A stretch of DNA of 64,000 nucleotides from CALGYY01 sp963678485 (GTDB lineage Bacteria > Bacteroidota > Bacteroidia > Bacteroidales > CAIWKO01): assembly GCA_963678485.1 (NCBI GenBank), contig OY782882.1, positions 3,162,001-3,226,000 on the forward strand, written 5' to 3'. The translations under genes and the position numbers were made by a program. Position 1 is the first letter of the stretch; each line of letters begins with the position of its first letter. The notes beneath the pieces are model-generated. The model made no database searches. It was not told the origin of the DNA and saw only the letters and a program-made list of their open reading frames with translations. This document shows positions 17,043 to 26,285 of this stretch, one piece after another.

Positions 17043-17556
17043 TGTAACAAAAAATATTGCTGAGATCCTTCTACTGATTGGGATTGGAATGCTTGGTGTG
17101 CTTCTGCATGCTAAATTCAGAGTGCCACTCAAACTCCCCGGCCATCATGGATTGATTTATATGGCGCTTCTCGTTAGCGGACGACTTCTGTCGAAAAAAC
17201 CCTATGCCTCTAGTCTCTCGAGTGTTGGTGCTGCCACGATGCTGCTTCTGCCGCTGGGATTCAAAGATCCATTTATGCCACTGATTTATCTACTGCCCGG
17301 TTTAATTCTCGATCTGGGAACTATGTATGGCAGCAAAAAATCAATGAATATATTTCTACTTGCCTTCATTTGCGGGATATCATATATGACCATTCCCCTT
17401 TCCAGAATTATTATCTCTTCAATAATTAACGTCCCGTACGGTTCGTTGGTGAACGGATTTGTGTGGCCAACCCTGACCCATTTCTTCTTTGGTGCAGCTG
17501 GAGGTCTTGCCGGAGCCGGATTAGTAAAGGCGTTTCGCAAAAAGGAAACCGTTTAA
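16993..17556 (+). CDS. Small integral membrane protein, ECF S-component-like
   Basis: Protein of 187 residues with about five or six hydrophobic segments: ILLLIGIGMLGVLL at 25-40, GLIYMALLVSG, ATMLLLPLG, PLIYLLPGLILDLG, FLLAFICGISY and a final FGAAGGLAGAGL helix. The size, the GLIYMALLV region and the glycine-rich C-terminal helix followed by RKK resemble substrate-capture (S) components of energy-coupling-factor transporters. No ECF ATPase or T component is seen in the window. Its gene overlaps the TiaS-like gene by 50 nt, implying tight co-expression. It could take up a pterin-type cofactor precursor or assist the ABC transporter; this is inference. Confidence 0.5.
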   Translation: MSTELSPKTSSKSLALDVTKNIAEILLLIGIGMLGVLLHAKFRVPLKLPGHHGLIYMALLVSGRLLSKKPYASSLSSVGAATMLLLPLGFKDPFMPLIYLLPGLILDLGTMYGSKKSMNIFLLAFICGISYMTIPLSRIIISSIINVPYGSLVNGFVWPTLTHFFFGAAGGLAGAGLVKAFRKKETV

Positions 17557-17640
17557 GTTTTTATAAATAGTCGTTGCTTATATATGCGTATTCATCGTTA
17601 TGTTAGGAATTGCAGCTCGGGCATTGCTCAACGAAGTGTC

Positions 17641-18540
17641 ATGAAAATTGATGGCTTGATGCGCATGTTAGTGCTTTCTATTAGTCTGTTAAGTGTGTTG
17701 TTTTTCAATGCATGCAATAAAGAAGTTGAGCCGACAACGATTGGAATAAAATTATTGAGTGGTACAGGCCTGATTGCTCAGGATACAACCTTAAAAGCGG
17801 GTGATCCATTCGTGATCTCTTTAGAGGCATCAACCGAAGGTAGTTTCGTGACAAATTTATACATAGCACGAACATTTGAAGGTGGGACAGAAGTGATTGT
17901 GGATACAGGAATTCATAACGCAACGTTCAATTATACGCGTTCATTTAATAAGGGAGTTCACAGTAGCGAAACATGGATTTTTCGCGTGAAGAATATTGAG
18001 GGTGTGTGGTCATCAACATCTTTTACACTAACTAATCTTCCCGGTTCAAACTACGATACTGTTCGTGAGATTACACCAATTACACTAGGTGCGCAGCAAT
18101 GCGCAAGTAATGGAAGTTTTTTTGATGTTCGTAATAATATGATTTATTTTCAGGCTGATGCTTTTAATGTGCAGGATTCCATCGAGCTTTTATATTATTA
18201 TGATCCTGCTGGAGATGCCAATACAATCTCCTCACCCAACGCCAATATTGACGCAACCATTTATACCGGAGCCAGCGCGCTAAGCAATTGGACTAATAAA
18301 AACGAATCAAGATTTTATAAAACAACAATAAATACAGCCCAGTACGACGCTGTTGTGAACGATAGTCTGTTAATTGCTTCCTATGATCAGCTGAATGCGA
18401 AACGTAAAGCAAAGAACCTGCAGGTTGGCGATGTGTATTCTTTTAAAACTGAACATGGGAAATACGGACTGTTCAAAATACTTACCGTAACCGGGGCAGA
18501 AACCGGGACCGTGCAATTTTCTATAAAGATTCAGCAATGA
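17641..18540 (+). CDS. Lipoprotein partner of the first TonB-dependent receptor
   Basis: Lipoprotein of 299 residues. I take ATG 17641 (MKIDGLMRML) as start, because the 19 codons above it would put a charged stretch before the signal peptide. The lipobox is FNACNKE. The mature part has an Ig-like half (about 30-140) and a second half with SNGSFFDVRNNMIYFQADA, LLYYYDPAGD and NDSLLIASYDQL. It closes with a strand-rich end, TETGTVQF-like (AETGTVQFSIKIQQ). It is a clear paralogue of the lipoprotein at 20930-21823. Its stop overlaps the receptor start by 4 nt, as with the surface lipoproteins that cap TonB receptors (SusD- or HmuY-like in role, not in sequence). Ligand unknown. Confidence 0.72.
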   Translation: MKIDGLMRMLVLSISLLSVLFFNACNKEVEPTTIGIKLLSGTGLIAQDTTLKAGDPFVISLEASTEGSFVTNLYIARTFEGGTEVIVDTGIHNATFNYTRSFNKGVHSSETWIFRVKNIEGVWSSTSFTLTNLPGSNYDTVREITPITLGAQQCASNGSFFDVRNNMIYFQADAFNVQDSIELLYYYDPAGDANTISSPNANIDATIYTGASALSNWTNKNESRFYKTTINTAQYDAVVNDSLLIASYDQLNAKRKAKNLQVGDVYSFKTEHGKYGLFKILTVTGAETGTVQFSIKIQQ

Positions 18541-20837
18541 AAAAATATTTCCTGCTTATTTTATTGTGTTTTTCTTTAGCTCAAGGCTGGTCGCAAAATG
18601 CTGCAGTGCTTAAGGGCCGTGTGTTTGATGCCCGCACAGCTGGTCCACTTGCTGGTGCTCATGTGCAAATCAGAGAGCTGAATCTTACTGCCACTACCGA
18701 TTCTTTGGGTAATTACGAAATAAAGTCAGTGCCTTATGGTAAATATTCCCTACGCATTTCATATGTAGGTTTTTTATCTGATTCAGTGTGGCTAAAGATT
18801 GCAGATCCTGCGGTTCGATTTACAAAAACTTTATATCGTGCAAGTATAAATATATCTGAAGTTGTGATATCTTCAACGCGCAGTGATCAGATGGCCGGGC
18901 AAATTCCTGCAAAAGTTGAGATTATTTCACGCGATAATATTGAAAGTACTCCATATATCAGCACCGATGAATTGCTGAGTTTATCACCAGGTATCAATGC
19001 TTCCCGCAATTACGGTATATTTAATAAAACGGGTGATGTTACATTACGCGGATTGAATCGCAATGTGCACACACTAATACTGATGGATGGTGTTCCATTA
19101 AGTATTTTGGATGGCAGCGCTTCCAATTGGAACCGTATCGATGCAGATCAGATTGAACGGATAGAGATTCTTAAAGGACCGAATAGCAGTCTTTACGGAG
19201 GTAATGCAATGGCCGGAGTCATTAATATGATTACACGCCGACCAACAGAAAAATTCTCCGGCAGCGCAAAAGCATTGTATGGCACCTATAACACCTTTGG
19301 TGGCGCGCTTTCGTTGAACGGCAGAACAGGAACAAAAGATCGCAGATATTTATATGCGAGTGCTGATGGATTTTTCAGATATAGCAAGGGATACAATATG
19401 GTTCCTGTCGATCAGCGTGTTTCAACCGATGTAAAAATGGGTGTGAAAGAATACAACGCTGGCGCCCGATTGGGCTATGTTTTTAGTAAGAGATCCTTTA
19501 TCGAAGCTGAATACCGATACAGTTACGATATGCGGGGAAGCGGGAAACAGATTTACGAAACACTGGGGAATTATAATCAGTACATGACTCATTACGTCAG
19601 AGGCCGCTACAGCAGGAAAACAGAGAAAAGTCAACTTGAAATAAATGGTTTTTTCAAACGGGAAAACTATCTTAAACAAAATGAAAGTTTGAAGACGTCC
19701 GGCCTCTATTATTTTTATCATACCTATGCAGTCAATCAGGATTACGGACTGTGGTGCAGCTGGACAGGAAAATTGCCTGGACATCAGGAACTCATGGTTG
19801 GCGCTGATCTTAAGCGGGGAAGTACTGATAATTTGGATCGCTATCACACCTCAATGGATTCAGTGATGTATGACGGAAGCATGGGCTTTTATGGTATATT
19901 TATTCAAGATATGATGCGCTTCTTCAAGGACAGGATGATCATTACAGCTGGTTTACGTGGCGATGCTGTAAGTCTTGAAGGTGCAGGATTTCACATCGCG
20001 AGTCCGGGATTAGCCACTGCCTTCATGGCCCCTTTTCAGGGAGATTTTAAGGATACCTTGTGGCTTGCTTTAAGCCCAAGAATAGGACTGCAATGGAATT
20101 TCAAAAAGAATCATCGTATCTATCTTTCATGGTCCCGAGGATTTCGTGCAGGAACACTTAGTGATATGTGTCGAACTGGCGATGTTAACAAAGGATTCAA
20201 ACTAGCCAATCCATCCTTGTCACCCGAAAGTATGGATAATTTCGAGATAGGCTCATATCTTAGTTTCTTTGACAGGGTCATTATCGAGCCAGCTGTGTTT
20301 TTCTCCATGGGCCATAATTTTCAGTATTTCATCGGTACGGGTGATTCTATGTTAACCACTGGTTCAACCGAAAAACCAGTAATCAGAAGAGAAAATATTG
20401 GAGAAGTATATATTTATGGTGCAGAAATTAAGCTCACTTGGCAGATTCGACCAAATATGGAGTTTCTGGCAAATTATTCCTACAATCACTCACGAATTAT
20501 GAAATATGATTTAGGGACATATGTCGGGAAAGATCTTACAGGCCTGGCCTTGATTGAAGTGCCTGATCATATGGCCTATGGCCGGTTCGTGTGGAAAAAT
20601 CGCTATGTTAACGCCGTAATCGGTGCTAAATATTTTGCAAAAGAGTGGGTGGATGATGAAAACACTGTTTGTACTGATCCATATTTTCTCCTTGACCTTA
20701 AGCTGTATCGGACATTTTTTAAGCAACTCACGACCTCCATTACCCTTCAAAACCTATTAAATAACCGATTTGTTGATAGTAAGGGAATGTTAAGTCCCGG
20801 CTTGTTTTGCCTCGCTGAATGTAAAGTGGTGTTTTAA
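18537..20837 (+). CDS. TonB-dependent outer-membrane receptor (first copy)
   Basis: Protein of 766 residues: signal peptide 1-20; carboxypeptidase-regulatory-like domain about 22-100 (LKGRVFDARTAGPLAGAHV); a TonB-box-like segment NISEVVISSTRS; plug domain about 115-225 (VTLRGLNRNVHTLILMDGVPLS, RIEILKGPNSSLYGGNAMAG); then a 22-strand-type barrel ending in Phe (AECKVVF). Family members pull scarce ligands such as siderophores, cobalamin or sugars through the outer membrane with TonB energy. Here it is embedded in a tungstate/molybdate ABC locus. It shares DMCRTGDVNKGFKLANP with the second receptor, a surface-loop signature worth attention. No SusD partner is present. Confidence 0.93.
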   Translation: MKKYFLLILLCFSLAQGWSQNAAVLKGRVFDARTAGPLAGAHVQIRELNLTATTDSLGNYEIKSVPYGKYSLRISYVGFLSDSVWLKIADPAVRFTKTLYRASINISEVVISSTRSDQMAGQIPAKVEIISRDNIESTPYISTDELLSLSPGINASRNYGIFNKTGDVTLRGLNRNVHTLILMDGVPLSILDGSASNWNRIDADQIERIEILKGPNSSLYGGNAMAGVINMITRRPTEKFSGSAKALYGTYNTFGGALSLNGRTGTKDRRYLYASADGFFRYSKGYNMVPVDQRVSTDVKMGVKEYNAGARLGYVFSKRSFIEAEYRYSYDMRGSGKQIYETLGNYNQYMTHYVRGRYSRKTEKSQLEINGFFKRENYLKQNESLKTSGLYYFYHTYAVNQDYGLWCSWTGKLPGHQELMVGADLKRGSTDNLDRYHTSMDSVMYDGSMGFYGIFIQDMMRFFKDRMIITAGLRGDAVSLEGAGFHIASPGLATAFMAPFQGDFKDTLWLALSPRIGLQWNFKKNHRIYLSWSRGFRAGTLSDMCRTGDVNKGFKLANPSLSPESMDNFEIGSYLSFFDRVIIEPAVFFSMGHNFQYFIGTGDSMLTTGSTEKPVIRRENIGEVYIYGAEIKLTWQIRPNMEFLANYSYNHSRIMKYDLGTYVGKDLTGLALIEVPDHMAYGRFVWKNRYVNAVIGAKYFAKEWVDDENTVCTDPYFLLDLKLYRTFFKQLTTSITLQNLLNNRFVDSKGMLSPGLFCLAECKVVF

Positions 20838-20868
20838 TTCATACGAAATATCTAACTGAGATTTTTTT

Positions 20869-20897
20869 TTTGATATTACAGAATAATACTATTTTTG
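20869..20897 (+). promoter_or_regulatory. Internal promoter before the second lipoprotein gene
   Basis: TTTG at 20869-20872, a 17-bp spacer and TATTTTTG at 20890-20897 form a good Bacteroidota promoter 32 nt before the ATG at 20930. It suggests the lipoprotein and T9SS pair is a separately expressed unit. Confidence 0.6.
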
Positions 20898-20929
20898 TCG
20901 TCGATATGCAAAAAGTAACATAACGTAAT

Positions 20930-21823
20930 ATGCTTTATTTCTCACAATCAATAATTAAGAACAAAGCACTTGTACTGCTTATTTGTTTAATAACGTGTTG
21001 GGGCTGTCGTGATACGGAACAGCATATTCCAACCATTTATCTTAAAACAGGAGCCCCGTGCACTCCTGATGGTGCAACAGTCGCTTTTAATGATGACGTT
21101 GTTACAGGAGTTGTCGCAGATGGGGGCGGTGCAAATATCACCATGCTTACCGTTACGGTTGAATCTGAAACAGGCAAAAAGACAGTTCTTGATTCGGGGA
21201 CTAATATTGCTGTTCTTGACTGGACTAAGGCTTTCCCAAAGGGGGATGGCTGGAACGAAACATGGACTTTTACGGTTATGAATCGTGACCGGCAGCAAGC
21301 CTCTGTTTCAATGCATATCTATAAAGACTCATCATCGGCCTATGGACTTATCACAACTTATCCTTCGGTAATTTTGGGATGCCAAAGCAATACAGCCACC
21401 CGCAACTTTTTTGATCCTGTACAGGGATTATATTATTTCCCTGCAGAAGTGACAACTTCCATAGAGCCATCAATAGACATTGCATTCTATTATGATGCGT
21501 CTGATTCGTATACCGCATTTTCGCCGGGATGTACATCGGCGGAACTTTACTATCCATGCTTCACTTCATGGGGGACATTGAATTATACTGCATGGGATAT
21601 TCATACAGTGGTAAGCGCTGCTTCTTTTGATAATGCGACCAATGATAGTCTGATTGTAGCTTCCTATGATGAAGTATATGGGAAGAAAAAATATAAATTT
21701 CTTACTGTTGGTGGTGTAGTGCCTTTTAAAACAGCCGCTGGGAAAAAGGGATTGGTGAAGATTATTTCAACCACTGGTAATGAAACTGGAACTGTTGAAT
21801 GTGCTATTAAAATCCAAAAATAA
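20930..21823 (+). CDS. Lipoprotein paralogous to the one at 17641-18540
   Basis: Lipoprotein of 297 residues with lipobox ITCWGC. Same plan as its paralogue: an Ig-like N-terminal half with ETWTFTV, then LGCQSNTATRNFFDPVQGLYYFPAE, AFYYDASD and NDSLIVASYDEV. The ending ETGTVECAIKIQK almost repeats the other's ETGTVQFSIKIQQ. The pair thus duplicated together with the receptors. It follows the first receptor but is read from its own good promoter, and is followed 27 nt later by a T9SS cargo gene. Probably a surface-exposed ligand-binding or receptor-capping protein; no known domain is recognised. Confidence 0.7.
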   Translation: MLYFSQSIIKNKALVLLICLITCWGCRDTEQHIPTIYLKTGAPCTPDGATVAFNDDVVTGVVADGGGANITMLTVTVESETGKKTVLDSGTNIAVLDWTKAFPKGDGWNETWTFTVMNRDRQQASVSMHIYKDSSSAYGLITTYPSVILGCQSNTATRNFFDPVQGLYYFPAEVTTSIEPSIDIAFYYDASDSYTAFSPGCTSAELYYPCFTSWGTLNYTAWDIHTVVSAASFDNATNDSLIVASYDEVYGKKKYKFLTVGGVVPFKTAAGKKGLVKIISTTGNETGTVECAIKIQK

Positions 21824-21850
21824 ATTCTGTTTAACCTAAATTTTACGCGT

Positions 21851-22720
21851 ATGAAAAAGTTTTTACAAAGTGTTATTGTGATCTTGTTTCTGGTGCCTTT
21901 CTGCGTTAGTGCACAGGATACCATTGTAGGATGGACCTTCGCTTCGAACGTAGATACTATCGCACCGTATTCCAATTTTGGAATTACTTCTAATCTGGGT
22001 ACAAGGTATATCGCAGCTGAAGATACCGGTGGTACTCAGCGCATCATGACTTGGACCAATGGCGTTACTGATTATGCAGCTACTGCTGAAGGTTGGGATG
22101 CTGGAGCAGACATTAAATTCTGGTCGATTAAATTCAAAGCTCAGGGTTATCAAGATCTTAAGCTGTATTCAAAACAACGTTCAGGTGGAAATAACCCAGG
22201 ACCGAAATACTTTAAACTTCAATACCGCTTCAGTGGTGGAGAATTTATGGATATTCCCGGAAGTGACACCATTACTGTTGCTAACGATTGGACTACCGGA
22301 GTTGTTTCTAATCTTGCCTTACCCGCTGATATGAATGATACAACGGTTTCCCTTTATCTGCGCTGGTTACAGATTTCAGACCTTTCCTCTACAGGATCTG
22401 CTGTTACTGATTCAGGTATCAGCAAGATTGATGAGATTTTCATTCTTGGAACCGCTGTTGGCGCTTCTGTAAATGAAAACGAATCAGAATTAAGTTTGAA
22501 TATTTATCCTAACCCTGCAAACAGCCAAATCACCATCGACGCTCGTGAAAACACCGTTGTAACTATTGTGAATATGGTTGGTCAGGTAGTTTCTTCATCA
22601 TTGATGGAAACCGCCAGCATCAGAATGGATGTAAGCACACTCGAAGCAGGAATTTATTTTGTTACCTTATCAGATCAAAAGAATGGACAAAGAGTAACAC
22701 GTAAACTCGTGATTCGCTAA
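21851..22720 (+). CDS. T9SS type A cargo protein
   Basis: Secreted protein of 289 residues: signal peptide 1-21 (ending VSAQ), a jelly-roll-like beta-sandwich at about 22-200 (IVGWTFASNVDT, KFWSIKFKAQGYQDLKLYSKQ, YFKLQYRFSGG), and a C-terminal T9SS sorting domain (SLNIYPNPANSQITID ... GIYFVTL ... RKLVIR). The middle resembles carbohydrate-binding-like modules of nucleases and endonuclease-associated cargo in Bacteroidota, with no catalytic motif visible. It is expected on the cell surface or in the medium. A strong terminator follows, closing this unit. Confidence 0.8.
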   Translation: MKKFLQSVIVILFLVPFCVSAQDTIVGWTFASNVDTIAPYSNFGITSNLGTRYIAAEDTGGTQRIMTWTNGVTDYAATAEGWDAGADIKFWSIKFKAQGYQDLKLYSKQRSGGNNPGPKYFKLQYRFSGGEFMDIPGSDTITVANDWTTGVVSNLALPADMNDTTVSLYLRWLQISDLSSTGSAVTDSGISKIDEIFILGTAVGASVNENESELSLNIYPNPANSQITIDARENTVVTIVNMVGQVVSSSLMETASIRMDVSTLEAGIYFVTLSDQKNGQRVTRKLVIR

Positions 22721-22744
22721 GTCAGTTTTTCATTTTTCAATTTG

Positions 22745-22790
22745 CACCACGGCGATTCAATCTTTAAGAATTCTGCCGTGGTGTTTTCTT
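22745..22790 (+). terminator. Rho-independent terminator after the T9SS gene
   Basis: CACCACGGC (22745-22753) and GCCGTGGTG (22775-22783) form a 9-bp perfect stem around a 21-nt loop, which itself can pair ATTC with GAAT. TTTTCTT follows. It separates the lipoprotein/T9SS unit from the second receptor gene. Confidence 0.8.
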
Positions 22791-22803
22791 AAATTCACTT
22801 TTT

Positions 22804-25149
22804 ATGCGTTCGATTGTTGTCTTATGTTTTTGCCTGCTCTTCGCTTATACAGCTTCCGCAGGAGGTTCGCTCAAAGGCCATGTTACAGATCAAAAGGGTG
22901 TAGCGTTGGCTGGCGTTAGCGTCATGCTTGAGGGCAAAGGAAAAGGTTGTACCACCGATGCTGCCGGGCAGTTTGTTATCGAAAACCTGGATGCTGGGAA
23001 GTATAGCGTTAAAATCAGTCATGTTGGATACCTTTCTCAAATCCACGATGTGCTCATTAACGACGGGCAAACCACACAGCTTGATATCATATTAGAAACT
23101 GCAGTCATTCAGGCAGGAGAAGTTGTGGTTACTGGAACACGAGTCGAAAAGGCAATTACAAAAGTTCCGGGACGTATAGAAATGATTAGCGCAAAGCTCA
23201 TCGAAGCAATGCCGGTACTAACAGCAGATGATTTGATGCAGACCGTTCCCGGAGTTCAGGTAAGTCGCGGATACGGGCTGTTTTCAAATAAAGCCATTGT
23301 TACTATGCGCGGTTTGGGCGGCAAAGAACAATCACGCGTATTGGTTTTACTTGATGGTATACCCGTAAACAAAACAGATGGAGGTAGTGTTAACTGGAAT
23401 ATGATCAACATTAATAATATTGAACGTATAGAAATAGCTAAAGGTCCGGCTTCATCACTCTATGGAAGCAATGCAATGGGTGGGATCATTCAGATTATTA
23501 CAAAAAAACCCGACAAACCAATTACCGGGATGATTTCCTTGAGAGGCGGGAGCTTCGGCACTATTGGAAGTAATGTGTGGTTAGGAGGGAAGATTATTAC
23601 TAACAAAGAAAAAAAGGACCGCTACTTATATTGGACTCTTTCTGGTTTTGGAAATTATAGCAAAGGATATTATACAGAACCTAACGCCGATTTGCGCGCT
23701 GCAGATACTACACTTGTAAAAGCCTATCTTAAAGAAGCAGGTGGTGCCGTGAAATTAGGTTACGTATTCAATCGCAACCAGTCCGTGGAAGCAGAAGTAA
23801 ATTATTATGATGATATGCGTGGATCCGGAACACGAGTGGTAGAGCCCACTGGCGGATATACACGACATGCGACTCTGCAGGCCCGCGCCCGCTATCGCGC
23901 CACAGCAGGCATTTTCCAAATCGCTGCCAATGCATTTCTGCAAAGGGAAAATTATCATGCAATGAACGAATCCTACAAGGATTATATGTATAAATTGTAT
24001 GACGTTTCATCCATACGTGCCGATATGGGCGTACTTGTGAATGTAACTCAACCACTGTTTAAAAATAATGAACTAACCGAAGGTGTTGATATTCGCCAAG
24101 GTTCAGTTGATGCCGCTGATGTGTATTATACCTCCACCGATAAAGTAAACAATGCTGGGAAAATGAATTTCTATGCCTTGTACTTACAGGATGAACAGAG
24201 TTTTTTGAAAGATAAATTATTACTGGTGGCCGGACTGCGTTTCGATTATTCGCAGTATTTCGATGGGCTATTTACTATCGAAAATGCCACGACAGCTACT
24301 TCATTTGTTGCTCCTTTTGTTGATGATAATATTCAAAAGGCCAATTGGCAAGCATTTAGTCCAAAGATTTCTTTGCAATATCAGCCGACTAAATCATTCC
24401 GCACATACATCGCGGCAGCACAGGGTTTCAGACCTCCAATCCTCGACGATATGTGCCGCTCTGGAAAAATCAGAGGCGGGTTTAAAATTGCAAATCCCTT
24501 ACTTAAACCCGAAACCATTACGAACTATGAGCTCGGTGCAACCTGGCAATGGAAAGATAAAATAACCTTGGATGCATCTGCATATTATTCCGTCGGTAAA
24601 GACTTCATGTATTATGTTAGCTCAGGCGATTCTGTGGATCTTGGATATACACCGCTTACGCCAGTGTTTATCAGAAAAAATATTAGTGGTGTCGAAATTA
24701 TGGGCATCGAAGCGGGTTTCCGCTATCAGATTATTCCACAAATTAACTTCTACCTTAATTATGCATACACACATTCAGTAGTTACAAAGTACCTCACCCC
24801 GGATACCGCTGTCAGCGCCGACATTACCGGAAAATTCCTGGCTGATGTTCCTAAACATTCCGGATCAGCAGGAATTCGCTGGACTAACAAAATTGTGAAT
24901 GTCTCAGCCTCCGCAAGGTATATTGGTGAAATGTATATCAATGATAAAAATGAATATGATAATACATATCTGATGTCAGATAAATATCCCGATTATATTC
25001 TGTTCGACTGTAAAGTGTGGAAATTATTGTGGAACCATTTGGGCTTGGCTGTAGAAGTTCAGAATATTGCTAATCATATCGAATATGATTCGAAAAATCA
25101 GGCTTCTGCAGGTCGTATGATTTTTGGAGAAATTTCTTATAAATTCTAA
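22804..25149 (+). CDS. TonB-dependent outer-membrane receptor (second copy)
   Basis: Protein of 781 residues: signal peptide 1-19, carboxypeptidase-regulatory-like domain about 22-100 (LKGHVTDQKGVALAGVSVML), TonB-box-like AGEVVVTGTR, plug domain (VTMRGLGGKEQSRVLVLLDG, RIEIAKGPASSLYGSNAMGG) and barrel ending ISYKF. It is paralogous to the receptor at 18537: both carry FRP/FRA..L.DMCR.G...GFK.ANP and the MRGSG strand. It begins shortly after a strong terminator, so it must have its own promoter, although I do not see a good TAnnTTTG box. It is followed 13 nt later by the SUOX-like lipoprotein, its probable partner. Confidence 0.93.
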   Translation: MRSIVVLCFCLLFAYTASAGGSLKGHVTDQKGVALAGVSVMLEGKGKGCTTDAAGQFVIENLDAGKYSVKISHVGYLSQIHDVLINDGQTTQLDIILETAVIQAGEVVVTGTRVEKAITKVPGRIEMISAKLIEAMPVLTADDLMQTVPGVQVSRGYGLFSNKAIVTMRGLGGKEQSRVLVLLDGIPVNKTDGGSVNWNMININNIERIEIAKGPASSLYGSNAMGGIIQIITKKPDKPITGMISLRGGSFGTIGSNVWLGGKIITNKEKKDRYLYWTLSGFGNYSKGYYTEPNADLRAADTTLVKAYLKEAGGAVKLGYVFNRNQSVEAEVNYYDDMRGSGTRVVEPTGGYTRHATLQARARYRATAGIFQIAANAFLQRENYHAMNESYKDYMYKLYDVSSIRADMGVLVNVTQPLFKNNELTEGVDIRQGSVDAADVYYTSTDKVNNAGKMNFYALYLQDEQSFLKDKLLLVAGLRFDYSQYFDGLFTIENATTATSFVAPFVDDNIQKANWQAFSPKISLQYQPTKSFRTYIAAAQGFRPPILDDMCRSGKIRGGFKIANPLLKPETITNYELGATWQWKDKITLDASAYYSVGKDFMYYVSSGDSVDLGYTPLTPVFIRKNISGVEIMGIEAGFRYQIIPQINFYLNYAYTHSVVTKYLTPDTAVSADITGKFLADVPKHSGSAGIRWTNKIVNVSASARYIGEMYINDKNEYDNTYLMSDKYPDYILFDCKVWKLLWNHLGLAVEVQNIANHIEYDSKNQASAGRMIFGEISYKF

Positions 25150-25162
25150 ATAAATATATAAT

Positions 25163-26236
25163 ATGAAAAAGGTATTTTTAGGTTTGCTCATTGCCTCCGC
25201 CGTTTGTTTTGTTGCTTGCAAAAGCTCTACTCCGGTTAAGCCCGGAGAGGGAACTATTGTTGCATCGTTTGACAGTGCTGGACATACAAATGATTTCTAT
25301 GATGACGCAGAAACCATGACGCTAAGTGGTCCAATGCAAATTGAAGTTGGTGGGGAAATTGAAAAACCGCTTACAATCGATTTAAGCAAGTTGAAAAAAC
25401 ATAGCGTTATCGTTAAGGAAACGATGCTTAAAAACGAAACAGATTCTTTCGTTGGGGCATACAGGTATGATGGTTACTCACTGTATGATATCCTTAATGA
25501 AGTAGTATTAAAGAAAAAGAACGAGAAGACCTATCGTCCAATCATCGATTTATATGTTGAAGTGGAAAGCAAGACGGGTGAAAAAGTTGTTCTCAGTTGG
25601 GGGGAAATTTATTATCCTGTTCATCGTCACGAAATTCTTATCGCCACCAATGTGATGCGCATTGTGCCAAGTAAAACAAAGGAATTATGGACATTGCCTG
25701 AAAAAACACGCCTGGTTGTTGGTTCAGATTTGATTACAGCCCGTAATATTTCAGAACCTGCTAAAATTACTATTCATTCCTTTCCTCTTGATGATGTGAA
25801 AATTGAAAAAGATAAGAAGCCTTTGTTCAGCCCTGAAATGAAAATCGTGGGCAATGGCAAGACCTACGAAGTATTAAAAGATCTTCCTAAGGATTTGATT
25901 GTCCAAAATTACCCGGCAATTTTTTATGGCAGAGGTCGCGGAATTCACAGTACTCAGCCATTTACAGGAGTGATGATCAAAGATATTTTTGGACAGTATT
26001 TTCCTGTAAACAACGAAAATCTTAAAACGGGCGTGTATGTGGCAATAGCAGATGATGGTTATCATGCATTATACACATACAGCGAGGTCATGAATAGAAA
26101 CGATCAATCCGAATTACTGCTCATTGCTCATCCTGAAGAAAAGGAAGATGCTGTGTTCCGCATTTATCCGGCTATGGACTTCTTTAGTGATCGCGCAGTA
26201 AAGGCACTGACTGAGATACGGTTTCAATCGCTTTAA
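25163..26236 (+). CDS. Lipoprotein with two SUOX/molybdopterin-binding-like repeats
   Basis: Lipoprotein of 357 residues with lipobox FVAC. The segment GGEIEKPLTIDLSKLKKHS, then YRYDGYSLYDILNEV and VEVESKTGEKVVLSWGEIYY, resembles the sulfite-oxidase (Oxidored_molyb) fold. The second half repeats the pattern: PFTGVMIKDIFGQYF, VAIADDGYHALYTYSEV and SELLLIA match SLYDIL, VVLSWGEI and HEILIA of the first. So the protein looks like two copies of one fold. Apart from the lipidated Cys there is no cysteine at all, so it cannot ligate Mo or W through the usual active-site Cys. A binding rather than enzymatic role, perhaps for a metal-pterin, is inferred. It is adjacent to the second receptor. Confidence 0.6.
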   Translation: MKKVFLGLLIASAVCFVACKSSTPVKPGEGTIVASFDSAGHTNDFYDDAETMTLSGPMQIEVGGEIEKPLTIDLSKLKKHSVIVKETMLKNETDSFVGAYRYDGYSLYDILNEVVLKKKNEKTYRPIIDLYVEVESKTGEKVVLSWGEIYYPVHRHEILIATNVMRIVPSKTKELWTLPEKTRLVVGSDLITARNISEPAKITIHSFPLDDVKIEKDKKPLFSPEMKIVGNGKTYEVLKDLPKDLIVQNYPAIFYGRGRGIHSTQPFTGVMIKDIFGQYFPVNNENLKTGVYVAIADDGYHALYTYSEVMNRNDQSELLLIAHPEEKEDAVFRIYPAMDFFSDRAVKALTEIRFQSL

Positions 26237-26253
26237 TTCATAATATTTCTTCT

Positions 26254-26261
26254 TATATTTG
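26254..26261 (+). promoter_or_regulatory. -7 element before the beta-propeller gene
   Basis: TATATTTG fits TAnnTTTG and lies 24 nt before the ATG at 26286. The -33 element is weak. Confidence 0.35.
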
Positions 26262-26285
26262 TGAAGTATTCATTCAAAATGTAAG

